Of a stretch of DNA of 64,000 bases, positions 1-8,156 are shown piece after piece. The notes beneath the pieces are model-generated. The model was not told the DNA's origin. It made no database searches and saw nothing but the letters and a program-made list of their open reading frames with translations. The stretch's first letter is position 1, and each line of letters opens with the position of its first letter. The position numbers and the translations under genes are program-made. The stretch comes from CAVSRC01 sp963782045 (GTDB lineage Bacteria; Pseudomonadota; Alphaproteobacteria; Rhizobiales; Kaistiaceae), in contig CAWAIR010000006.1 of assembly GCA_963782045.1 (NCBI GenBank), forward strand, positions 434,001 to 498,000, in the 5' to 3' direction.

Positions 1-1
1 C

Positions 2-238
2 GGCCGCCTGATCTACGGCAGCGAGGCCGAGGTCGATTTCGACTGGGGCGAGGCGCCACTGGTCAAGATCGCCATGGAGCTGCGCGACGAGCGGCTGACC
101 GCGTTCTTCAACGTCATCTTTGGCGGCGATCACGTCGCTATCGACCTCAACGCCATCCATTTCTCCGGCGGCACGGGCAGCGCCCGCGACAACCTGCGCA
201 CCTTCGCGGCGGCGGTGGCCGACGCCCGCGTCAGCTAG
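2..238 (+). CDS. Hypothetical protein, C-terminal fragment
   Basis: The window opens inside a reading frame whose last 78 codons are visible and which stops with TAG at 236-238. The fragment is acidic, with a GEAPLVKIAMELRDERL stretch, and carries no motif that I recognise. It lies directly upstream of the flagellar locus on the same strand. In related bacteria flagellar genes usually precede flgB, but nothing visible assigns this one. No function is proposed. Confidence 0.5.
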   Translation, partial: GRLIYGSEAEVDFDWGEAPLVKIAMELRDERLTAFFNVIFGGDHVAIDLNAIHFSGGTGSARDNLRTFAAAVADARVS

Positions 239-270
239 AGAGCGCTTCTATCTGACCAAGAAACGCTTAG
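238..270 (+). repeat. Dispersed intergenic repeat, copy 1
   Basis: The core TTCTATCTGACCAAGAA recurs exactly at 18575-18591 and, in inverted and diverged form, at 18401-18432. This copy directly follows the stop codon of the first gene and lies upstream of flgB. It looks like a short Hyphomicrobiales intergenic repeat. It may be part of a transcript end or a regulatory element, but its role is unknown. Confidence 0.65.
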
Positions 271-331
271 GGGCCAGCTTCAGGCAAGGTTGCTGTCCGA
301 CTCTCTCCCGTGAAAGCACGAGGAGGAGTCG

Positions 332-706
332 GTGCAGCCCGTCTACTTGTTCACCCTCGCCAGCCAGCACGAGCGCTGGGCCACGGTGCGCCAGGCCGCG
401 CTGACCAGCAACATCGCCAACGCCAATACCCAGGGCTACACGGCGGTCGACATCGAGCCGTTCTCGGCCGTGCTCGACGACACCAGCCAGGTGACGCTGG
501 CGCGCACCGAGCCCGGCCATCTCAGCGCCTCCGGCGAAACCGGTGACGCGGCGGGGCGCGACTGGCAGGCGAAGGACACCGGCGCGCCGGTGGAGCTTGA
601 CCGGCAGCTTCTGCTTTCCGACGAGACCAACCGCGCCTTCTCGCTCGACACCTCGATCGTCAGGGCGTTCCACCGCATGCTGCTGAGCGCCGTGAGGTCG
701 GCCTGA
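332..706 (+). CDS. flgB: Flagellar basal-body rod protein FlgB
   Basis: Proximal rod protein of the flagellar basal body, exported by the flagellar type III system and assembled in the periplasm on the MS-ring. The 124-residue product has the family's N-terminal TSNIANANTQGYTAVD segment (rod/hook bb_rod motif, about residues 29-44) and a helical C-terminus. The start is GTG at 332, supported by the Shine-Dalgarno AGGAGG at 321-326. The stop TGA overlaps the flgC start by one base (TGATG), so the two are translationally coupled. It is the first gene of a run reaching at least fliP. Confidence 0.93.
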   Translation: MQPVYLFTLASQHERWATVRQAALTSNIANANTQGYTAVDIEPFSAVLDDTSQVTLARTEPGHLSASGETGDAAGRDWQAKDTGAPVELDRQLLLSDETNRAFSLDTSIVRAFHRMLLSAVRSA

Positions 707-1125
707 TGATCGATCCGCTGAGGGCGGCGACCAGCGTCGCCGGGGCCGGTCTCCAGGCTCAGTCGGTTCGCCTGCGCGTGGTCTCGGAGAATCTCGCCAA
801 TGCCCAGGCGACCGCCGCGACGCCCGGCGGCGACCCCTACCGCCGCAAGACCGTCGTCTTCGCCAGCGATTTCGACCGGCTGCTCGGTGCCGAGACCGTC
901 GCGGTCAAGTCGATCGGCACCGACCAGTCGCCGTTCCGCGTCGAGCACGACCCATCGAACCCGGTCGCCGACAAGGACGGCAACGTCAAGCTGCCCAACG
1001 TCAACATGCTGGTCGAAATGGCCGACATGCGCGAGGCGAGCCGCTCCTACGAGGCCAACCTGCAGATGGTCAAGGAAGCGCGCTCGATGGTGACCCAAAT
1101 TCTCGACCTCTTGAGGAATAGCTGA
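706..1125 (+). CDS. flgC: Flagellar basal-body rod protein FlgC
   Basis: Proximal rod protein that polymerises with FlgB, FlgF and FlgG to form the drive shaft. The 139-residue length is normal for the family. The N-terminal bb_rod motif (SENLANAQATAATPGG, about residues 27-42) and the C-terminal PNVNMLVEMADMREASRSYEANL segment are typical FlgC signatures. The start overlaps the flgB stop, and fliE follows after a 2-bp gap, as in rhizobial flagellar operons. Confidence 0.95.
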   Translation: MIDPLRAATSVAGAGLQAQSVRLRVVSENLANAQATAATPGGDPYRRKTVVFASDFDRLLGAETVAVKSIGTDQSPFRVEHDPSNPVADKDGNVKLPNVNMLVEMADMREASRSYEANLQMVKEARSMVTQILDLLRNS

Positions 1126-1127
1126 CG

Positions 1128-1427
1128 ATGATCAGTGCGCTCTCCGGATTGCCCCCGGTCGGCCCGACCGCCAACGTCTCCCGCCCGGCGGCGACGCCCG
1201 CGGCCGGGGCGACCGACTTCGGCTCGGTGATGGCAGACGTCGCCAACAACACCGTCGATGCGCTGAAGGCCGGCGAATCGGCGGCCGTCGGCGGCATCAC
1301 CGGCAGCCGCTCGGTGCAGTCAGTGGTCGACGCCATGCTCAATGCCGAGCAGGCGCTGCAGACCGCCATCGCCGTCCGCGACAAGCTGGTTTCCGCCTAC
1401 CAGGAAATCAGCCGGATGAACATCTAG
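1128..1427 (+). CDS. fliE: Flagellar hook-basal body complex protein FliE
   Basis: Adaptor between the MS-ring and the proximal rod, and among the first substrates of the flagellar export apparatus. The 99-residue product has the typical FliE C-terminal half: a helical VQSVVDAMLNAEQALQTAIAVRDKLVSAYQEISRMNI-like region occupying about residues 63-99. It sits between flgC and flgG, as is usual in Hyphomicrobiales. Confidence 0.93.
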   Translation: MISALSGLPPVGPTANVSRPAATPAAGATDFGSVMADVANNTVDALKAGESAAVGGITGSRSVQSVVDAMLNAEQALQTAIAVRDKLVSAYQEISRMNI

Positions 1428-1440
1428 AGGAGTAAGCCTG

Positions 1441-2226
1441 ATGCGTGCGCTGGCCATAGCGGCGACCGGCATGTCGGCCCAGCAGACCAATGTCGAGGTG
1501 ATCGCCAACAACATCGCCAACATCAACACCACGGCGTTCAAGCGCGCGCGGGCCGAATTCTCCGACCTCATCTACCAGACCGACCGGGCCGAGGGCGTGC
1601 CCAACCGCGGCGGCGAGGAGGTGGTGCCGGAAGGCGCGCAGATCGGCCTCGGCGTGCGCACGGTGGGCGTGCGCAACCTGCATATCCAGGGGCCACTGTC
1701 GCAGACCTCCAACCCGCTGGACGTGGCCATCAACGGACGCGGCTGGTTCCAGATCGCGGGCCCAAGCGGCGAGACGGTCTATACGCGCGCCGGCTCGTTC
1801 AACAAGAATGGCACCGGCCAGCTGGTCACCGGCGACGGCTACATCGTCAATCCGGCGATGACGATTCCCGCCAGCACCACCGAGATCACCATCAACGAAT
1901 CGGGCGAGGTCTATGCGAGCGTCGCCGGCCAGTCGACACCGCAGCTTCTCGGCCAGCTCTCGCTGGTCGATTTCGCCAACGACGCCGGGCTGCAACCGCT
2001 CGGCAACAACCTCTATCGCGAGACTACGGCCTCTGGCGCGCCCATCGAGGGGGTGGCCGGCGATCCCGGCTTCGGCTCGATCCATCAGGGGTATCTGGAG
2101 GATTCCAACGTCGATCCGGTGCGCGAGATCACCGAGCTGATATCGGCGCAGCGCGCCTACGAGATGAACTCCAAGGTCATCCAGGCGGCCGACGAGATGC
2201 AGCAGGAAGTCTCCAAGGGCATCAGA
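1441..2226 (+). CDS. flgG: Flagellar distal rod protein FlgG, reads through into FlgA
   Basis: Distal rod subunit. It begins MRALAIAATGMSAQQTNVEV, followed by the NNIANINTTAFKR bb_rod motif, and ends with the family C-terminal signature (LISAQRAYEMNSKVIQAADEM). The Shine-Dalgarno GAGGAG at 1427-1432 supports the ATG. FlgG is normally about 260 residues, which places its natural end near 2226. No stop is present there, and the frame continues into FlgA to give a 420-codon ORF ending at 2703. Removing one A from AGAATGAGC at 2224-2228 would create the stop TGA and an ATGA overlap with flgA. A single-base insertion, real or artefactual, is therefore the simplest explanation. Confidence 0.85.
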
Positions 2227-2703
2227 ATGAGCATGACCGCGCACTCCATCCTCAAAGGCGTCGCCGGGCTGGTCGCCGCCGTGTGCCTCACGGGCGCGGC
2301 GCTGGCGGCCTCACCGGAAACGCTGCCGGTGCCGTCGGTGACCATCTATCCCGGCGACACGATCGCGGCCGACATGCTGGCGAGCGCCACCTTCCCGGCG
2401 GGGACCGCCGAGAATTACCCGGTGATCGCCGGGCGCGGCGAACTCATCGGCAAGGTCGCCCGGCGCACCCTCATCGCCGGCAAGCTGATCGCGCGCAACA
2501 TGGTCGGCGAGCCGGACCTGGTGCAGAAGGGCAAGATCGTCCCGATCCGTTACGAGCAAGGCCCGCTCACCATCACCGCCTCGGTGCTGGCGCTCCAGTC
2601 CGGCGCGCTCAACGACATGATCCAGGTGCGCAACCTCGACAGCGGCAAGGTGGTGGTCGCCACCGTCGCCGCCGACGGCAGCGTGCGCGTGGACGCAAGA
2701 TGA
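2227..2703 (+). CDS. flgA: Flagellar P-ring assembly chaperone FlgA
   Basis: Periplasmic chaperone needed for P-ring (FlgI) polymerisation around the rod. From the ATG at 2227 (alternative 2233) the product is 158 residues. It has a signal peptide (HSILKGVAGLVAAVCLTGAALA) followed by a SAF-like/FlgA domain with IYPGDTIAADML and a central GELIGKVARRTLIAGKLI segment (SAF hinge). It is presently in frame with flgG without an intervening stop. The presence of a signal peptide argues that a separate FlgA product is the functional form. Its stop overlaps flgI by four bases (ATGA). Confidence 0.85.
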   Translation: MSMTAHSILKGVAGLVAAVCLTGAALAASPETLPVPSVTIYPGDTIAADMLASATFPAGTAENYPVIAGRGELIGKVARRTLIAGKLIARNMVGEPDLVQKGKIVPIRYEQGPLTITASVLALQSGALNDMIQVRNLDSGKVVVATVAADGSVRVDAR

Positions 2704-3797
2704 AACGCCTGCTGCTCATCGCCGCCGCCTTGCTGCTTGCCGCCCCGGCAGCGCAGGCGACGCGCATCAAGGACATCTCCTCCCTCCAGGCGGCGCGCGA
2801 GAACCAGCTCATCGGCTACGGCCTGGTCGTTGGGCTGCAGGGGACCGGCGATTCGATGCGCAACGCGCCGTTCACCCAGCACGCCCTGCAATCGATGCTC
2901 GACCGCATCGGCATCAACGTCACCAACGGCGAGATGCGCGTGCGCAACGTTGCCGGCGTGATGGTCACCGCCAGCCTGCCGCCCTACGCCTCGTCCGGCA
3001 CGCGCCTCGACGTCGATGTCTCGTCGATCGGCGACGCGGTGTCGCTGAAGGGCGGCACGCTGCTGATGACGCCGCTCGAGGGCGCCGACGGCGACGTCTA
3101 TGCCGTCGCCCAGGGGCCGATCTCGGGCTCCGGCTTCGTCGCGGCCGGTGCCGCGGCCAGCGTCACCGAGGGCGTGGCGACCGGCGGCCGCATCCCCAAT
3201 GGCGGGCTGGTCGAGCGCTCGCTTCCCGGTGCCTTCGAGGATTCGAAGCAGGTGGTGGTCGAACTGTTCAATGCCGATTTCGCCACCGCCACCCAGGTCG
3301 CAGACGTCATCAACGCCTATGCCAAGAGCCGCTTCGGCCACGCCGTCGCCAAGGAGCGCGACATGCGCTCGATCGTGCTCCAGCGGCCCAAGGAGATCAG
3401 CGCCACCCGCTTCATGGCGGAAGTGGGCGAGCTCCTGGTCTCGCCCGACGCGCCGGCGCGGGTGGTGATCAACGAGCGCACCGGAACGGTGGTCATCGGC
3501 CAGGACGTGCAGATCTCGACGGTGGCGGTCACCCACGGGACGCTCACGGTGCGGGTATCGGAGACGCCGTTCGCCTCGCAGCCGCAGGCCTTCTCCAAGG
3601 GATCGACGACCGTGTTGCCGCGCACCAACGTGACGGCGAGCGAGCCCAACGCGCACATCGCCATGGTCGGCGGCGCCAGCCTCGACGAGCTGGTCGCCGG
3701 CCTCAACCGGATCGGCATGAAGCCGACTGACGTCATCGCTATCCTGCAGGCGATCAAGACGGCGGGGGCCTTGCAGGCGGAGCTGGTGGTGCAATGA
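2700..3797 (+). CDS. flgI: Flagellar P-ring protein FlgI
   Basis: Subunit of the peptidoglycan-associated P-ring, which acts as the rod bushing in the periplasm. The 365-residue product starts with a clear signal peptide (MKRLLLIAAALLLAAPAAQA) and then the diagnostic TRIKDISSLQAARENQLIGYG and GLVVGLQGTGDS segments. It ends with a LNRIGMKPTDVIAILQAIKTAGALQAELVV tail, a FlgI hallmark. The ATG at 2700 overlaps the flgA stop. A longer in-frame ORF upstream is out of register with flgA and is a shadow. Confidence 0.96.
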   Translation: MKRLLLIAAALLLAAPAAQATRIKDISSLQAARENQLIGYGLVVGLQGTGDSMRNAPFTQHALQSMLDRIGINVTNGEMRVRNVAGVMVTASLPPYASSGTRLDVDVSSIGDAVSLKGGTLLMTPLEGADGDVYAVAQGPISGSGFVAAGAAASVTEGVATGGRIPNGGLVERSLPGAFEDSKQVVVELFNADFATATQVADVINAYAKSRFGHAVAKERDMRSIVLQRPKEISATRFMAEVGELLVSPDAPARVVINERTGTVVIGQDVQISTVAVTHGTLTVRVSETPFASQPQAFSKGSTTVLPRTNVTASEPNAHIAMVGGASLDELVAGLNRIGMKPTDVIAILQAIKTAGALQAELVVQ

Positions 3798-4336
3798 GGA
3801 CGATTGGCGCGGCAGTGCTGGCGGCGGTGCTCGCGGGCGTGAGCCTGGCCTCGCCGGCGCTCACCGCGGAAGCGGCGAAACCCGCTCCGGCCGCGCCGGC
3901 GGTGAGCGCGGATGCCGGCGAGGCCGGCGCCAACGCCGCTGCCTATTGCCGCAACATCGCCAACCAGGCGGCTGATGCGCGCTATGCCCGCCAGGCCAAT
4001 TCGCTCGCCGCCATGACCAAAGCCCTCGACGAACGCATCGCGGCGCTGGAGGCCAAGCGGGCGGACTACGAGAAATGGGTCAGCCGGCGCCAGGATTTCC
4101 TCAAACGCGCCGACGAGAGCGTGGTGGCGATCTATTCGCAGATGCGCCCGGATGCGGCCGCCCAGCAGATCGCCGTCATGGAACAGGAGGCGGCCGCCGC
4201 CATCCTGTCCAAGCTGCAGCCGCGCATCGCCAGCGCCATCCTCAACGAGATGGAGCCGACGGCGGCGGCGGCGCTCACCAACGTCATGGCCGGCATCGCG
4301 GCGGCCGGACCCGCAGACAAGGCCGGTAACACATGA
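3794..4336 (+). CDS. motE: MotE-like periplasmic flagellar motor protein (MgtE_N domain)
   Basis: A 180-residue exported protein with a signal peptide ending near residue 25, a central coiled-coil stretch (about residues 65-110) and a C-terminal MgtE_N-like repeat (about 115-165: QMRPDAAAQQIAVMEQ, AAAILSKLQPRIASAILNEM). In Sinorhizobium, MotE is described as the chaperone that stabilises the periplasmic motor protein MotC. The motC gene is present here at 11861, consistent with that role. It overlaps flgI and flgH by four bases each, which fits the flgI-motE-flgH order of rhizobial loci. Confidence 0.85.
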   Translation: MRTIGAAVLAAVLAGVSLASPALTAEAAKPAPAAPAVSADAGEAGANAAAYCRNIANQAADARYARQANSLAAMTKALDERIAALEAKRADYEKWVSRRQDFLKRADESVVAIYSQMRPDAAAQQIAVMEQEAAAAILSKLQPRIASAILNEMEPTAAAALTNVMAGIAAAGPADKAGNT

Positions 4337-5007
4337 ACCGCCTGCTGTCCGTGCTGGTGATCCCGGCGCTCCTCGCCGGCTGTCAGAGCGAGCAGACCGC
4401 GACCACCGGCGGCAGCCCGCCGCTGTCGGTCGTCGGCCAGGGCCTCAGCGTCAAGCGCGCCGCCCTGCCGCAGGCTTTCGCCGAACCCGCTGTCCATGGC
4501 CCGCATTCGCTGTGGGATCAGAAGAATCAGGGCCTCTTCCAGGACATGCGCGCCCGCAAGGTCGGCGACATCGTCACGGTCGCCATCGACATCAATGACA
4601 ACGCCCAATTCGACAATACCAGCGGCCGCTCGAAGGAAGCCAATGCCAAGGGGGCGCTCGGCTTGAACCTCGGCTGGGGCGGCTTCGGCATGGCCAACCG
4701 ATCCGGCAGTGCTTCCGCCGACCTCAGCGCCAGCGGCTCGGCGGACGCCAAGGGCACGGGCACGATCGATCGCTCCGAAAAGCTGCACCTGTCGATCGCC
4801 GCGGTGGTCACCGAGGTCCTGCCGGAAGGCAACCTGCTGATCAGCGGCTCGCAGGAGGTGCGCGTCAATCACGAGGTGCGCGTGCTCACCATCGCCGGCA
4901 TCGTGCGGCCCTACGACATCGCCGACAACAACATGATTGCCTACGACAAGATCGCCGAGGCCCGCATTTCCTATGGCGGCCGCGGCAAAATCAGCGAGAT
5001 GCAGTAG
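4333..5007 (+). CDS. flgH: Flagellar L-ring lipoprotein FlgH
   Basis: Outer-membrane L-ring subunit. The 224-residue precursor carries a lipoprotein signal with the lipobox LLAGC (Cys17). It has the FlgH-typical LWDQKNQGLFQDMRARKVGDIVTV segment (about residues 60-83), a Ser/Ala-rich middle, and a C-terminal IAGIVRPYDI..N..AYDKIAEARISYGGRG motif. The start ATG overlaps the motE stop, and fliL begins immediately after the TAG stop. Confidence 0.96.
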   Translation: MNRLLSVLVIPALLAGCQSEQTATTGGSPPLSVVGQGLSVKRAALPQAFAEPAVHGPHSLWDQKNQGLFQDMRARKVGDIVTVAIDINDNAQFDNTSGRSKEANAKGALGLNLGWGGFGMANRSGSASADLSASGSADAKGTGTIDRSEKLHLSIAAVVTEVLPEGNLLISGSQEVRVNHEVRVLTIAGIVRPYDIADNNMIAYDKIAEARISYGGRGKISEMQ

Positions 5008-5622
5008 ATGGCCAGCCTGTTCGGCAGGAAGAAGAGCGAAGCCACGCCGGCCGAGCCGGACAGCGATGTCGACGATGCCGACCTCGCCGACGTCAACGAC
5101 GATTCCTCGGTCGAACTGAAGAAGGCGGCGCTCGCCGCCAAGGGGTCGAAATTTCCGCCATGGCTGGGGGTCGCGGTGAGCGCGCTCGCCGTCACCGCAG
5201 TGGCCGCCGGCGGCGGCGTCCTGTTCGGCATGAAGACCTCGGCGACCATCGAGACCGCCATCGCCAAGCGCGACGCCGCGGCGACGGCGACCGCGGGCAA
5301 GCCCGTCATCCCGATCAAGTACAGCGGCGACACCGTGGTCAAGCCGCTCGAAGCGGTGGTCACCAATCTCGCCTCGCCGTCGGACACCTGGGTGCGGCTG
5401 GAGGCGTCGATGGTGTTCAAGAACGGCGCGCTGGAGAACCCGGAGGTGACCGGCGCCGAGCTCAGGCAGGACATGCTTGCCTATCTGCGCACGGTCAACA
5501 TCGCCCAGCTCGAGGGGCCGAGCGCGCTCCAGCACCTCATCGAGGATCTGGACGAGCGGGCGGCGGTGCGCACCAACGGGCGCGTCAGCGAGCTGGTCAT
5601 CCAGACGCTGGTCATCCAGTAG
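5008..5622 (+). CDS. fliL: Flagellar basal body-associated protein FliL
   Basis: Inner-membrane protein that surrounds the stator units and influences their function. It is 204 residues, with a charged cytoplasmic N-terminus, one transmembrane helix at about 52-74 (WLGVAVSALAVTAVAAGGGVL), and a periplasmic stomatin-like FliL domain (PLEAVVTNLASPSDTWVRLEAS, then a C-terminal RVSELVIQTLVIQ). The ATG directly abuts the flgH stop. It is followed by fliP, the usual gene pair. Confidence 0.9.
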   Translation: MASLFGRKKSEATPAEPDSDVDDADLADVNDDSSVELKKAALAAKGSKFPPWLGVAVSALAVTAVAAGGGVLFGMKTSATIETAIAKRDAAATATAGKPVIPIKYSGDTVVKPLEAVVTNLASPSDTWVRLEASMVFKNGALENPEVTGAELRQDMLAYLRTVNIAQLEGPSALQHLIEDLDERAAVRTNGRVSELVIQTLVIQ

Positions 5623-5632
5623 GGGCCGGCGG

Positions 5633-6493
5633 ATGCGCATGCCGGCGACCGCTTCACGGTTGGCGCCACGGGCGGGCCCGGCGCTGCTGCTTGCCGTCCC
5701 GCTGCTGGTGATGGCGGCGGGCGCGCATGCGCAGAGCGGACCGTCGCTGCTCGACACGCTGGTGCCGGCCGACGGGTCCAGCGTTTCCGGGCGCATCGTC
5801 CAGCTCGTCGTGGTGCTCACCGTGCTGTCGGTCGCCCCCGGGCTGCTGATCATGGTGACCAGCTTCACCCGCTTCGTCATCGCGCTGTCGTTCCTGCGCT
5901 CCGGCCTCGGCATGCAGAGCACGCCGGCGAACCTGGTGCTGATCAGCCTGGCGCTGTTCATGACCTTCTACGTCATGGCGCCGACCTTCGACCGCGCCTG
6001 GCAGAACGGCGTCCAGCCGTTGCTCAACAACCAGATCAGCGAGCAGGAGGCCTACGGCCGCATCACCGATCCGTTCCGCACCTTCATGGCGGCGCAGGTG
6101 CGCCCCAAGGATCTGAAATTGTTCGAGGATCTGGATGCGACCCGCATCCACGGTGCGGCCAGCGCGCCGCCGGGCGCGCTTCCTTCGCTGACGCCGGTGG
6201 CGCCCGCTGCCGCTGCCGCTGCCGAAGAAGCGTTGCCGCCTGACAAGGTGGACCTCCGCGTCCTCATCCCGGCCTTCATGGTGTCGGAGCTGCGCCGCGC
6301 CTTCGAGATCGGCTTCCTGATCGTGCTGCCGTTCCTGATCATCGACATCGTCGTCGGCACGCTGGTGATGTCGATGGGCATGATGATGATGCCGCCGGTG
6401 GTGCTGGCGCTGCCGTTCAAGATCCTCTTCTTCATCCTGATCGACGGCTGGAACCTGCTCATCGGCGGGCTGGTCCAGTCGTATTTCCATTGA
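5633..6493 (+). CDS. fliP: Flagellar type III export gate protein FliP
   Basis: Core subunit of the FliPQR export gate in the inner membrane. The 286-residue precursor has a cleavable signal (ending about AHAQS), then the FliP signatures APGLLIMVTSFTRFVI and FLRSGLGMQSTPAN. The C-terminal helices contain LRRAFEIGFLIVLPFLIIDIVVG, MGMMMMPP and LPFKILFFILIDGWNLL. The ATG at 5633 (alternative 5639) lies 10 bp after the fliL stop. An in-frame extension to 5477 overlaps fliL and is not used. The fliQ and fliR genes are not in the window. Confidence 0.96.
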   Translation: MRMPATASRLAPRAGPALLLAVPLLVMAAGAHAQSGPSLLDTLVPADGSSVSGRIVQLVVVLTVLSVAPGLLIMVTSFTRFVIALSFLRSGLGMQSTPANLVLISLALFMTFYVMAPTFDRAWQNGVQPLLNNQISEQEAYGRITDPFRTFMAAQVRPKDLKLFEDLDATRIHGAASAPPGALPSLTPVAPAAAAAAEEALPPDKVDLRVLIPAFMVSELRRAFEIGFLIVLPFLIIDIVVGTLVMSMGMMMMPPVVLALPFKILFFILIDGWNLLIGGLVQSYFH

Positions 6494-6608
6494 GCGACTT
6501 TTGGAAACCATCCGGTAACGTTCGCCTGCCAATATCGCGCACATGGCGAGTTGGGGCTGCGCCGGCCTAGGGCCGCGCTCCTAACCCAAAGGCATGAGGC
6601 CGTCCCGC

Positions 6609-6631
6609 CATACCGGTGAAAGCCCGGTATG
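6609..6631 (+). promoter_or_regulatory. Perfect 8-bp hairpin in the flagellin mRNA leader
   Basis: CATACCGG (6609-6616) pairs perfectly with CCGGTATG (6624-6631) around the 7-nt loop TGAAAGC. It ends 31 nt upstream of the flagellin ATG and is not followed by a T-run, so it is not a terminator. In Caulobacter and rhizobia, FlbT and FlaF act on flagellin mRNA leaders. Whether this hairpin is such a target is an inference. Confidence 0.55.
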
Positions 6632-6662
6632 TCCTGACAACGGCCAAGTGAAAGGGTTCGCC

Positions 6663-7946
6663 ATGTCCTCCCTGTTGACCAACACCTCTGCCATGGTTGC
6701 TCTGCAGACCCTGCGGAGCATCAACACCAGCCTCGATCAGACCAACAACCGCGTGTCGACCGGCCTGCGCGTCAACACGGCCGCGGACAACGCCGCCTAC
6801 TGGTCCATCGCCACCACCATCAAGTCGGACAACGGCGCGCTCGGCGCGGTCACCGACTCGCTCAGCCTCGGCGCGTCGACGCTGTCCACCACCTATACCG
6901 GCCTCAATGCCGCCAAGGATTCGCTGAACGAACTGAAGAACCAGCTGACCACGGCGACCGGCGAGAACGTCGACAAGGACAAGATCCAGCAGACGATCAA
7001 CTCGGTCAAAGCCCAGCTCTCATCGATCGCGGACGGCGCCTCGTTCTCCGGCCAGAACTGGTTGAGCACCGGCACCGCCACCGGTGGCGACTTGTCGAAG
7101 ACCATCGTGTCGTCGTTGTCGCGCGACTCCAGCAACCAGCTGTCGATCGGCACCATCGACGTCGACATCAGCGCCATCCACCTCTACGGCAACAACACAG
7201 GCATCCTCGACCAGACCATCTCGCTTGACGGCTACAAGGCGGACAGCGGCCAGGCGGCGTCCGTCGAGACCGCGGGTGTCAAGTTCGACGCTGCCAAAAG
7301 CGACGCGGTGACTTTCCAGCTCACCGCCGGCGGCTCGACCAAGGTGGTGACCATCAACGAGGCGACGCTTACCGCCGCCGGCCTGAACGGCTCGACGATC
7401 CGCAGCGACGGCGACCTGGCCGCCGTCTACAACCAGGCGCTCAGCGACGCCGGTGTCCAGGGCATCACCGTGTCGATCAGCGCCACCCACCACGTGGTCT
7501 TCAACTCGGCGAGCACCTTCACGGTCGGCCCGGCGACGGCCTCCGGCGGCACGGGCATCACCGAGTTGTCTCTCGGCCTGGACGATACCAACCCGCTGAC
7601 CACAAACAAGAACAGCGCGATCGTGTCGAGCGTGGCCGACATCGACATCAAGGCCGCCGACAGCGACCACATCCAGGCCTATCTGCGCGTCGTCGACGCG
7701 GCGCTCTCCCAGGTCACCGACGCGGCTTCGGCCATCGGCGCCTACCAGAACCGCGTCACCTCGCAGCAGAACTTCGTGAAAGCCCTGCAGGACGCCAACA
7801 CCACCGCGGTCGGTGCCCTGGTCGATGCCAACATGGAAGAGGAATCGACCAAGCTGAAGGCGTTGCAGACCCAGCAGCAACTGGCCGTCCAGTCGCTGTC
7901 GATCGCCAACGCCAGCACGCAGAACATCCTGACCCTGTTCCGCTAA
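6663..7946 (+). CDS. fliC: Flagellin
   Basis: Filament subunit of 427 residues. The conserved D0/D1 N-terminus reads MSSLLTNTSAMVALQTLRSI, then NNRVSTGLRVNTAADNAAYWSIA. The C-terminal D1/D0 ends with the LKALQTQQQLAVQSLSIANA and QNILTLFR signature typical of rhizobial flagellins. The centre (about residues 170-350) is Ser/Thr/Asp-rich and forms the surface-exposed D2/D3 region. The ATG at 6663 is chosen over an in-frame ATG at 6594 because the family begins MSSLLTN. It is the only flagellin in the window. A terminator follows at 7984. Confidence 0.95.
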   Translation: MSSLLTNTSAMVALQTLRSINTSLDQTNNRVSTGLRVNTAADNAAYWSIATTIKSDNGALGAVTDSLSLGASTLSTTYTGLNAAKDSLNELKNQLTTATGENVDKDKIQQTINSVKAQLSSIADGASFSGQNWLSTGTATGGDLSKTIVSSLSRDSSNQLSIGTIDVDISAIHLYGNNTGILDQTISLDGYKADSGQAASVETAGVKFDAAKSDAVTFQLTAGGSTKVVTINEATLTAAGLNGSTIRSDGDLAAVYNQALSDAGVQGITVSISATHHVVFNSASTFTVGPATASGGTGITELSLGLDDTNPLTTNKNSAIVSSVADIDIKAADSDHIQAYLRVVDAALSQVTDAASAIGAYQNRVTSQQNFVKALQDANTTAVGALVDANMEEESTKLKALQTQQQLAVQSLSIANASTQNILTLFR

Positions 7947-7983
7947 GCGCGAAACGGAACCCCGAGCAGGCGTTCCGTTGTCA

Positions 7984-8018
7984 GGGGCCGCGTCCACCGG
8001 GCGCGGCCCCGTCCTTTT
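7984..8018 (+). terminator. Rho-independent terminator after flagellin
   Basis: GGGGCCGCG (7984-7992) pairs perfectly with CGCGGCCCC (8002-8010) and is followed by GTCCTTTT. It is 38 bp beyond the flagellin stop, so flagellin is probably transcribed separately from fliF. Confidence 0.75.
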
Positions 8019-8156
8019 CCGCGCAACCCTCGCGCAAGGTTGAACTTCGACATTGGCCGGGAGCCGGTGTCGTCACGCTCGTCTGAACGGCGCATCCGCC
8101 AGCGGCTCGCTTCGGCCCGGTGAGACCGGGCGTGCCGAGAGGGAGCGCCGCTGTCG

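Noticed and set aside
2283..3797. A 504-codon start for FlgI
   Set aside because: The upstream codons read flgA out of frame. The signal peptide begins at ATG 2700.
4132..5961. A 609-codon minus-strand ORF opposite flgH, fliL and fliP
   Set aside because: It is an antisense shadow of well-recognised genes, caused by high GC and rare stops.
6494..6600. Sigma-28 or sigma-54 promoter for flagellin
   Set aside because: I looked for TAAA-N15-GCCGATAA and for GG-N10-GC elements and found no convincing match. Rhizobial flagellins often use other promoters.
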